Assembly: GCA_035527715.1 (NCBI GenBank)
Contig: DATKZY010000220.1
Location: 1 to 46,272, forward strand
Reading direction: 5' to 3'
DNA: 46,272 nucleotides
Source: DSUN01 sp035527715
GTDB taxonomy: Bacteria; Planctomycetota; PUPC01; DSUN01
The notes under the pieces were generated by a model. That model saw only the letters and a program-made list of their open reading frames with translations. It was not told the DNA's origin and did not search any database. Both the position numbers and the translations under genes were made by a program. How positions within the stretch are numbered: the first letter of the stretch is position 1; every line of letters starts with the position of its first letter. Below are positions 21,498 to 27,646 of this stretch, piece by piece.

Positions 21498-22952
21498 CTA
21501 TTCGTCACGCGCCTCATGGGCCGGGTCGGCCTCTCTGGCGCCGTCGCGTCGGAAGACGGCCAGGGGGCTGAGGACAAGGAGGCGGAGCCTGGCAAAGGCG
21601 CCGGCGAAGACATACTGAACCGCCGCCCAGGTCGGCCGCGCCTCGGGCTCCTGGAGGAGGATGAGCCACGGCAGCGCCAGGAACCGCAGGCCGCTGGAGA
21701 TGAGGAAGAGGACGCCGTGGTACGTGAGCGGCAGCCCCAGGAGACTGCCGGACCAGTCCCTGCCCAGCCAGTTGGCCACGGTGCCGCCCAGGACGCCGCT
21801 GAGGGCGGCGGCCGCCGCAATCGTCACGCTGTTCAGTGCCAGGTAGGCGCTCCCCTGTCGGCGTCCGCCGTGGGACGCGCTCATGCGCAGCATCAGGTTG
21901 AAGCTCGCCACCTCGACCCCCGACCAGGCCGCGACGGACACGAGGACGCCCGCGTAGCCGCCCCACGGGTGCTCGGGCGTCACGAAAACCCAGGCGGCGG
22001 CTCCGTGGAGGACCAGCACTGTGCCGACCAGAAGCGTCGGCTTGCAGCCCCATCGGTCCACGAGCCTGCCCCACGCTCGGACGACCAGGATGGCGACCAG
22101 CATGGGCATGACGACCACCATCACGTTCGCCGTGCTCCTGGTGACCCGCACGACCTCGAACAGGTAGAGCCAGATGTACTGCCCGAGGAAGCCGATGCTG
22201 AGGATGCGGGTCGCGCTGAAGCCCAGGTAGCAGCGGAAGCTGCGGTCGGCCAGCGGCTCGCGGAACAGCTCGCGCAGGGTGATTCGCGGATTCGCCTTGT
22301 GCCCCACGTCGGGGATGGGAAGCAGCCAGAGGAAGTCGATCACCCCCAGGACGGCTGCCGCGGCGAACGCGACGCTGATCGTGCGGGTGAGGGCCTCCTG
22401 GCTCATGGCGTGGTCGAGCAGCCAGGCGACGAATTGCCCGACCAGCAGCCCCACGATGGCCCCGCCCTGGCTCCACACCGAGAAGAAGCGGCCGCGGACC
22501 CGCGCCGGAATCACGTCGGCGAACCACGAGAGCACCGCGGGGCTCATCACATGGGTCGCCAGCGAGGCCAGCGCGTGGAGCACCAGCAGCGCCCGCCACC
22601 ACCAGGCCTGCGGCAGCACCCACGGGATGAGCGCGATGGGCACCCACATCGAGCGGTAGGCGATGCCGGCGATGAGGAAGATCCGCTTGCGGTGCCCAAA
22701 GCGCGCGAGGAAGTAGCTCGTCGGCAGCGCCGTCACGGCCCCCATGAGCGGCAGCGCCCCCAGCACCCCGAGCCAGAAGAGGTCCATCCGCATCACCTGG
22801 GTGGCATAGAGGTTCAGGGCCACGCCCGTGGTGATGTGCATGCAGGCGGCGCCGAACATCCAGGCGACCCGGAGGCGCCACATGGCCTCGCGCACCTTGA
22901 GCGGCGCGGAGTCGGCCGGAGCGTTGTTGGGCTGATCTTCGGGCGCGGACAC
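21498..22952 (-). CDS. MFS transporter
   Basis: This 484-aa protein has about 12 hydrophobic segments and the loop motif FLARFGHRKRIFL after the second helix, as in MFS carriers, plus DVIPARVRGRFFS, a variation on the same motif. The N-terminus is cytoplasmic and Pro/Asp rich. GTG 22952 is chosen because GAGGGG precedes it and a promoter (23005-23033) lies between it and the longer open frame. The CoA-transferase gene follows by 9 nt. The substrate is unknown; an organic acid is a reasonable guess from the neighbour. The last 50 residues (EARPTWAAVQYVF..) lie after the final helix. Confidence 0.87.
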   Translation of the reverse strand: MSAPEDQPNNAPADSAPLKVREAMWRLRVAWMFGAACMHITTGVALNLYATQVMRMDLFWLGVLGALPLMGAVTALPTSYFLARFGHRKRIFLIAGIAYRSMWVPIALIPWVLPQAWWWRALLVLHALASLATHVMSPAVLSWFADVIPARVRGRFFSVWSQGGAIVGLLVGQFVAWLLDHAMSQEALTRTISVAFAAAAVLGVIDFLWLLPIPDVGHKANPRITLRELFREPLADRSFRCYLGFSATRILSIGFLGQYIWLYLFEVVRVTRSTANVMVVVMPMLVAILVVRAWGRLVDRWGCKPTLLVGTVLVLHGAAAWVFVTPEHPWGGYAGVLVSVAAWSGVEVASFNLMLRMSASHGGRRQGSAYLALNSVTIAAAAALSGVLGGTVANWLGRDWSGSLLGLPLTYHGVLFLISSGLRFLALPWLILLQEPEARPTWAAVQYVFAGAFARLRLLVLSPLAVFRRDGAREADPAHEARDE

Positions 22953-23004
22953 AGCGGCCCCTCTCTGGGCGTATGCTGGGACTCTTGCGTTCGGGTTGAC
23001 AGGG

Positions 23005-23033
23005 ATTCTACCTGCGCATGCGGTTGAGTGCAA
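23005..23033 (-). promoter_or_regulatory. Promoter of the MFS / CoA-transferase operon
   Basis: TTGCAC (23033-23028) and TAGAAT (23010-23005) on the minus strand are 17 nt apart. Transcription would begin near 22998, leaving a leader of about 46 nt before GTG 22952. Confidence 0.6.
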
Positions 23034-23034
23034 G

Positions 23035-23232
23035 CTACCGGAACAGCCGCAGCAGCGGGCGCAGGAGGCGCCAGCGCGAGAGCGTGTAGGCCCATCGCCC
23101 GAAGCGGATGAGCCGCCGCACCTCGTCGCCGAGGGGGGTGGCGAGATCGAGCACCTCGCCCACGATCAGCGTCATTGCGAGACCCACCAACTGCCCGATC
23201 TGCGCGCGCCGCGAGAAATACCGCCCCCGCAC
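23035..23232 (-). CDS. Small hypothetical protein
   Basis: This is a 65-aa frame beginning with GTG (MRGRYFSRRAQIG) and containing one hydrophobic stretch (IGQLVGLAMTLIVGEVLDL) and a basic C-terminus. It continues in the same frame as the upstream HEAT protein, whose TGA is only seven codons before this start, so it could be a detached C-terminal piece. There is no good ribosome site and it abuts the MFS promoter. I do not recognise it. Confidence 0.35.
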   Translation of the reverse strand: MRGRYFSRRAQIGQLVGLAMTLIVGEVLDLATPLGDEVRRLIRFGRWAYTLSRWRLLRPLLRLFR

Positions 23233-23253
23233 CCACGCCCGGATGCAATCGGG

Positions 23254-23889
23254 TCACAGGGGTTCCTGCCGGGCCGGACCCGGGTGCTCAGGCCGCGCCG
23301 GGCCCCTGAGCCGGGCGGCGGCGTCTTGCGCGGCGGAGCGGACCCGGGCGTCGGCATCCTCGGCGAGGACGCTCAGAAGGGGGTAGAGGGACTCATCCCG
23401 GCTCTCCGCAATGGCGTTCACCGCGCCCTCGCGGAGAAGCGGGTCGTCCGCCGCCGCGAAGCGTGCGACGACCTCCCTGGCCTCCGGCTCCCCCTGGATG
23501 GCAAGAGCAATTGCCGCCGAGCCGGCGTCGTCCACGTCGTCGCCGTCGCACAGCGCGAGCAGCAGGCGGGTCGCCTCCCGGTCGCCCTTGCGGTGCCCGA
23601 GGGCAAGGATGGCGGCGTTGCGGAAGAGGCGGTCATCGCCCTCGAGGTGCTTCTTCAGCCAGGGCAGGGGTTGCCCGGCCATCCAGCGGATAGCCTTCTT
23701 CTGCTCGTGCGGCTGCATCAGGAGCGCGCGGGGCTCCTTCTCGGAGGCACGCCGGCTGGGGGTGAGGAACCAGGTGAGGATTGCGGCAAGGATTGCGGCG
23801 AAAGCGGCGGCGAGCTTCCACGCGCCCCGCCTAGGCAGGGAGACTGTGCGGCTCTTCGGAGATCTCGGCGTTCGCGACCAGGTGGTCAT
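23254..23889 (-). CDS. Membrane-anchored HEAT-repeat protein
   Basis: This protein of about 211 aa has one membrane helix near the N-terminus (WKLAAAFAAILAAILTWFL). HEAT-like helical repeats follow: DDRLFRNAAILALGHRKGDREATRLLLALC, DDAGSAAIALAIQGEPEAREVVARFAA, DPLLREGAVNAIAESRDESLYPLLSVLA and DADARVRSAAQDAAARL. Such scaffolds bind other proteins. ATG 23889 (GGGAG five bases upstream) lies inside the end of the upstream gene, a 59-nt overlap in another frame, implying coupled translation. A promoter-less position directly after the 539-aa gene makes these two a functional pair. Confidence 0.7.
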   Translation of the reverse strand: MTTWSRTPRSPKSRTVSLPRRGAWKLAAAFAAILAAILTWFLTPSRRASEKEPRALLMQPHEQKKAIRWMAGQPLPWLKKHLEGDDRLFRNAAILALGHRKGDREATRLLLALCDGDDVDDAGSAAIALAIQGEPEAREVVARFAAADDPLLREGAVNAIAESRDESLYPLLSVLAEDADARVRSAAQDAAARLRGPARPEHPGPARQEPL

Positions 23890-25450
23890 AGAACTCCCGT
23901 CCGCCGAGGGCGATGCTCCAGGGGAGGAGGGCGCCGCGCGAATCCCAGTAGTCGAGCTCGCGGACCTGCCAGTCGCGGGCGACTCGGCGAACCATCTGGT
24001 CGAGCAGTTGCGCCTGGAGGCCCTTGGTCTCCTTCCAGATCCCACTCATTTGTTCGGGGGTGCAACTGGCCTGTGACATTTCTTTCCGCCGGGCCTCCAG
24101 TTCGGCGATGCGGCCCGTCAGCTCAGGGAAGCGGTCGGCCTGCCACCGCTTGCGCGAGGCGTCTTCGCCGAGCATCGCCAGGCTCTTCGCTGCCTCCTCG
24201 GCCAGCGTGGCCCAGCTCCTGCCAAGCTCCTGGGCCGGGATCTCGCTGTGTCCGAAGCAGTCGGCCAGGTGGTCGGGCAGGTGTATCGTCGTGTCGAGCC
24301 GCCTCAGTTGGTCGAGGAAGCGGAAGCGCACTCGCACGATGGGCTGGAGCGCGCCGGGCAGCAGCCCGTTGGCCGCGAGCTTTGCGGCGAGGCGATGGGC
24401 GGCGGGCATGTAGAGCGAGCCGCGGTAGGGGAGGGCGAGCGGCGCGCCCTTCGGGCCGATGCGGGCCTGAGTGACGAGCAGAATCGCCTTCCCGGCGAGG
24501 CACCGGATGCCTGCCTCGGCCATGGCCCCCGCGGGCAGCCGCCCGTCCCGCACTGGGAAGCTCTGGCGCCCAAGCTGCACCTCGCTTCCGCGGAGGTACG
24601 CGGCGGTGCGCACCAGGTGGCCCTGGTGGTCCTGGATGGCGAAGAAGGGCAGCTCGCCGCGCGATGTGTCGAGCGGTCGCAGGTCGGAACCCGCCTCCGC
24701 CAGGGCCTCGTTGTAGAGGCGGGCGCCGCGCTCGTAGTCGGCCACGAACCCGTCGAGCAAGGCCGTGCGCGTGGCGTCGTCGCCGCACGCAAAGAGCGAC
24801 GACGTGAGGGCGAGCGACACGTTGTCGGTGCTGAGATGCTCGCCGAGCCAGCCTCGGTACAGGTCCACCAGGCCATCGGCGGCGTGGTGTTCGAGCAGGC
24901 GCGCCACGCGCGCCTCTTCCTCGCGGAACCAGTCGTTGAGCCGCTGCTGAGAATCGCGCTGCGGGAAGGCGCGGAGCATGTCGCCCTTCGCCCGTTGCAC
25001 CAGGTCGAGTAGGAAATCTCGGACTTCGCGAACTGCGAGATCCCCGATGACGCGATGGTGGTCGCGGTCGCCGATATAGCTCGAACCGATGAGCTGCCAG
25101 GTGTCGCCGGGGCTGAAGGCGTCGTACAAGTCGTCCACCGAGCGGCCGAGCTGCTTCGCGAGGGTCTTGGTCTGGAGGCCCGTGAGCGGCTCCCAGTGGC
25201 GGATTTCAACTGCGAGCCTGCCGAGGAAGTCCGAGTAGAAGAGCGCCGCGCCCCAGTCCTGCCCGCCGCTGCGGTGGAAGCGCTCGCGGGCCAGGTGCAG
25301 CACCGCGTCGTCCACCGAGGCGCCCATGGCCGTGAACGCCACGTCAATGTCCTCGATGAAATGCGTCACGCGGTGGCCGTGCGCCGCGAGGGCGTGGAGC
25401 TTCGGCAATGTGTCCCAGAGGCTGTGGCAGTTCTGATCAATGCTGAACAT
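23831..25450 (-). CDS. 539-aa protein of unknown function
   Basis: I do not recognise a family. The protein is soluble, acidic to neutral and mostly helical, with no signal peptide or membrane segment. Noticeable blocks are MFSIDQNCHSLWDTLPKLHALAAHGHRVTHF at the start, SSYIGDRDHHRVIGDLAVREVRDFLLDL, GELPFFAIQDHQGHLVRTAAYLRG, GIRCLAGKAILLVTQARIGPKGAPLALPYRGSLYMPA and the C-terminal ELDYWDSRGALLPWSIALGG. Several His and Asp clusters might bind metal. Its 3' end overlaps the HEAT gene by 59 nt. A hairpin of 8-bp repeats sits just upstream and only a weak AGG precedes the ATG, so it probably depends on transcription from the DapF-like gene. Confidence 0.75.
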   Translation of the reverse strand: MFSIDQNCHSLWDTLPKLHALAAHGHRVTHFIEDIDVAFTAMGASVDDAVLHLARERFHRSGGQDWGAALFYSDFLGRLAVEIRHWEPLTGLQTKTLAKQLGRSVDDLYDAFSPGDTWQLIGSSYIGDRDHHRVIGDLAVREVRDFLLDLVQRAKGDMLRAFPQRDSQQRLNDWFREEEARVARLLEHHAADGLVDLYRGWLGEHLSTDNVSLALTSSLFACGDDATRTALLDGFVADYERGARLYNEALAEAGSDLRPLDTSRGELPFFAIQDHQGHLVRTAAYLRGSEVQLGRQSFPVRDGRLPAGAMAEAGIRCLAGKAILLVTQARIGPKGAPLALPYRGSLYMPAAHRLAAKLAANGLLPGALQPIVRVRFRFLDQLRRLDTTIHLPDHLADCFGHSEIPAQELGRSWATLAEEAAKSLAMLGEDASRKRWQADRFPELTGRIAELEARRKEMSQASCTPEQMSGIWKETKGLQAQLLDQMVRRVARDWQVRELDYWDSRGALLPWSIALGGREFYDHLVANAEISEEPHSLPA

Positions 25451-25459
25451 GCGAAGACC

Positions 25460-25534
25460 TGGATGAATGGATGGTTGGATGATTGGATGAATGTCAGAGC
25501 AGCGGGCCTTCTTCTTTCACCCATCCATTCATCC
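25460..25534. repeat. 8-bp tandem array with complementary arm
   Basis: Four TGGATGAA-type octamers (25460-25491) face CCATCCATTCATCC (25521-25534), which is the exact complement of 25461-25474. The right arm contains the stop codon of the DapF-like gene. On the minus-strand mRNA the hairpin separates that gene from the 539-aa gene. Confidence 0.88.
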
Positions 25535-26428
25535 GCCCCCAATTGCCCTCCCTGCCAATTCAGGATGCAGCCTTCCGTTGTAGAGGAAGCGCACGACGCT
25601 CTCCAGGCACACCTTCACGATCGTGCCGTCGGCCTCGATAAGAAAGTAGACCTTGAGGATGTCGCCGCTTCGGACGCGCACGCGGACCGGCTCGCCCTGG
25701 CACAAGTAGTCGTTCGGCCACCCGAAGCGGCGTGCGGCCATCAGTGCGGCGGTGGCGGAGCCGGTGCCGCAGGCGAGCGTCTCGGCCTCGACGCCGAACT
25801 CGAACGTGCGGACCGCCAGCTCGCCCTCGCCCATTACCTGGGTGAAGTTGACGTTCACCCCGCGCGGGGCGAAGCGCCGGTGGTGGCGAATCGCCGGCCC
25901 CCACCGTGCGACGTTGACCTTCTCCACGTCGTCCACGTACGCCACGACGTGCGGCGTGCCAGTCACCGCGTAGTCGAGGGTCCAGCGCCGCCCGGCCGTC
26001 GTGATCGGGATGTCGGCAGCGAGGTCGTGCGGCTCGGGGATGCAGACGTGGATGTAGCGGTCGGCGTCTTCGCGGCCGCGGACGATGCCCGACGGCGTCT
26101 CGATGCGGACCTCTCTGCCCGTGACCCAGGCGCCCTCAATCACCCATCGCACCAGGCAGGCGCTGCCGTTGCCGCACAGCTCGGCCTCCGTGCCGTCGGG
26201 GTCGAAGTGGCGGACCGCCACGTCGGCTTCCTGGGGGTTCCGCGGCCGCCCCGCGAAGATCACCCCGTCGGCTCCGACCCCCAGGCCCCGGGGACACAGC
26301 GTCCGCACCAGATGGCCCACCCGCTCGGGCGAGGCCAACAGGTCATCGAACCGCCCATCGCGGTTGTCCATGCAAATGTGGTCGTTCCCGCTGCCCGACA
26401 GCTTGGCGAACTCGATGGCGTGGATCAT
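25529..26428 (-). CDS. dapF: DapF-family epimerase/racemase, substrate pocket altered
   Basis: This 299-aa protein is a cofactor-independent two-cysteine epimerase of the diaminopimelate epimerase fold. Both catalytic Cys are present: Cys85 (ELCGNGSAC) and Cys220 (ETLACGTGSAT), as are Asn15 and Asn192. But residues that in E. coli DapF hold the distal carboxylate differ: Asn64 is Asp76, Asn157 is Thr158 (GTPH for GNPH), and Arg209 is Phe211 (EFGVEAET where homologs have ERGVEDET). Arg78 of GNGARC is also lost (GNGSAC). It may therefore racemise another amino acid, as CntK does with histidine. The C-terminal 25 residues are additional. The promoter at 26438-26466 predicts an almost leaderless mRNA. 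Confidence 0.85.
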   Translation of the reverse strand: MIHAIEFAKLSGSGNDHICMDNRDGRFDDLLASPERVGHLVRTLCPRGLGVGADGVIFAGRPRNPQEADVAVRHFDPDGTEAELCGNGSACLVRWVIEGAWVTGREVRIETPSGIVRGREDADRYIHVCIPEPHDLAADIPITTAGRRWTLDYAVTGTPHVVAYVDDVEKVNVARWGPAIRHHRRFAPRGVNVNFTQVMGEGELAVRTFEFGVEAETLACGTGSATAALMAARRFGWPNDYLCQGEPVRVRVRSGDILKVYFLIEADGTIVKVCLESVVRFLYNGRLHPELAGRAIGGG

Positions 26429-26437
26429 GATGCCGCC

Positions 26438-26466
26438 ATGTTAGGCGGACCCGCGCTTCGGGTCAA
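26438..26466 (-). promoter_or_regulatory. Promoter immediately abutting the DapF-like gene
   Basis: TTGACC (26466-26461) and TAACAT (26443-26438) on the minus strand are 17 nt apart. Transcription would start about 26431, two or three bases before ATG 26428, so there is no room for a Shine-Dalgarno sequence. Confidence 0.6.
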
Positions 26467-26528
26467 GCCCGGATGGTGGAACGAGCATCGCTGCCCTTGG
26501 CCGGAAACCGTCCCCTTGAACGTGGCGC

Positions 26529-26557
26529 TTGCCTTCCGCCGGCAGAAGGGCTATAAT
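26529..26557 (+). promoter_or_regulatory. Promoter of the YqjD/E/K-like operon
   Basis: TTGCCT (26529-26534) and a perfect TATAAT (26552-26557) are 17 nt apart. Transcription would begin near 26564, 47 nt before ATG 26611, whose GGAAGGAG is strong. Confidence 0.72.
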
Positions 26558-26610
26558 GCCATGGTGACAAGCAGTGGGGCGGGACCATTCGCACTGGAAG
26601 GAGTAGGCTC

Positions 26611-26835
26611 ATGGCAGAAGCAACTGAGAGGACCGAGGTAGCGGAACTGCGCGGGAAAGTCGCCGACCTCAGGAAGGACCTCGGCGAGGTCGCACGGCTC
26701 GCGAAGGACAAGGTGGTCACCGGCACAACCGAGTGGACCAAGGAGCACCCGATGGCGGCCCTGGCGATTGCCGCCGGACTGGGCGCCAGCATCGGCCTCG
26801 CCGTCGGCCTCCTGATCGGACGCAACCGGGGCTGA
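26611..26835 (+). CDS. DUF883 / YqjD-like membrane-anchored ribosome-associated protein
   Basis: This 74-aa protein has an amphipathic helical N-terminus (VAELRGKVADLRKDLGEVARLAKDKV) and a C-terminal membrane helix with glycine zipper (HPMAALAIAAGLGASIGLAVGLLIG then RNRG). This is the ElaB/YqjD/YgaM (DUF883) layout; in E. coli these stationary-phase proteins tether ribosomes to the inner membrane. GGAAGGAG precedes ATG 26611 and a perfect -10 lies upstream. The order of the three genes, YqjD-like, holin-like and basic-tail protein, parallels E. coli yqjD-yqjE-yqjK. Confidence 0.85.
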   Translation: MAEATERTEVAELRGKVADLRKDLGEVARLAKDKVVTGTTEWTKEHPMAALAIAAGLGASIGLAVGLLIGRNRG

Positions 26836-26881
26836 GCCCCCGGCCGCATCCGCGACCAGTCGCTTTCGAGGAATCGAGCAG

Positions 26882-27217
26882 TTGTCCTCCGACACAGGCG
26901 GAGAGCCCGAGGCCAGCGGCCCTCTTGGGCACCTGCGGCGGGCGTTGAGGCACGCCGAGGACGCGGTGCGCTGCTACCTCGCGCTGTTCGCCGCCGAGGC
27001 GCAACGGCGGGTCTCCGCCGCAGTCGTCCAGGCCGTGTGGGCACTGCTCCTGGCCGGCCTGGGGCTTCTGGGCGTCGTGCTCATCGCTGTCGGCCTCGCT
27101 ACGTACGTCGAGAGCCGGACGGCGACGCCGGGCGCCGGCCCCTTCGCCATCGGCGCCGCACTCATCGCGGCCGTGCTCGTGGTGCTGCTCGTGCGGCGCA
27201 GCGGGAGGCGCCAATGA
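26882..27217 (+). CDS. YqjE / phage-holin-superfamily small membrane protein
   Basis: This 111-aa protein has an N-terminal amphipathic helix (LGHLRRALRHAEDAVRCYLALFAAEAQRR) and two adjacent membrane helices (WALLLAGLGLLGVVLIAVGLA and FAIGAALIAAVLVVLLV) ending in basic residues. That architecture fits the holin-like DUF1469/YqjE group. The start appears to be TTG 26882 with GAGG ten bases upstream. Its TGA overlaps the next ATG (ATGA), so translation is coupled. Function is not established; homologs are membrane proteins of stationary phase. Confidence 0.75.
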   Translation: MSSDTGGEPEASGPLGHLRRALRHAEDAVRCYLALFAAEAQRRVSAAVVQAVWALLLAGLGLLGVVLIAVGLATYVESRTATPGAGPFAIGAALIAAVLVVLLVRRSGRRQ

Positions 27218-27606
27218 CGGATGCCAAGCCTCGCCTGAGCGCTCTCTCGCCCGACGAACTCGAGCGCCTGGCCCGCTCTCACGTGGAGGGCATGTGGGGC
27301 GAGTTGCGGGCCGCGGGCGCCGAGTTGCGGGCCAGCGTCCACCCCGTCAACGTCGTGCGGCGGCACCCCCTGGCGGCTGCCGGGGCCGCGGCGGCGCTCG
27401 TGGGCTTCCTCCTCCACCGCCGCCGCCGTTCCTCGGTTGCGCCGCCGGTTGCGGCGGGGGCAGCCGGGGAGTCGCTCGGCCGCAGGTTCACCCGCTCCCT
27501 GCTATCCAACCTCGCCTCTGCGGCGGGTCGCGTGGTTCCCGCTCTCGCCGCCGGCTGGCTCGCGCGCTGGACCGCCTCGCGCGAGGAGCCGCCTGAGTCG
27601 CGCTGA
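27214..27606 (+). CDS. YqjK-like small protein with hydrophobic segment
   Basis: This 130-aa protein starts DELERLARSHVEGMWGELRAAGAELRASV, then HPVNVVRRHPLAAAGAAAALVGFLL followed by HRRRR, a likely membrane segment flanked by Arg. The C-terminus (SLGRRFTRSLLSNLASAAGRVVPALAAGWLARW) could be a second amphipathic helix. It is the third gene of the trio and overlaps the previous stop by ATGA, with GGGAGG upstream. I assign it by position and layout only; sequence similarity to E. coli YqjK is weak. Confidence 0.65.
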   Translation: MTDAKPRLSALSPDELERLARSHVEGMWGELRAAGAELRASVHPVNVVRRHPLAAAGAAAALVGFLLHRRRRSSVAPPVAAGAAGESLGRRFTRSLLSNLASAAGRVVPALAAGWLARWTASREEPPESR

Positions 27607-27646
27607 CCACCCGCCCGACCCCTCTGCTCTACGCCGCGCCGGCTGT

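Noticed and set aside
23233..23256. TGA at 23254-23256 as a selenocysteine codon joining the HEAT protein to the 65-aa frame
   Set aside because: No SECIS-like hairpin was evident and neither family is known for selenocysteine; a detached remnant is simpler.
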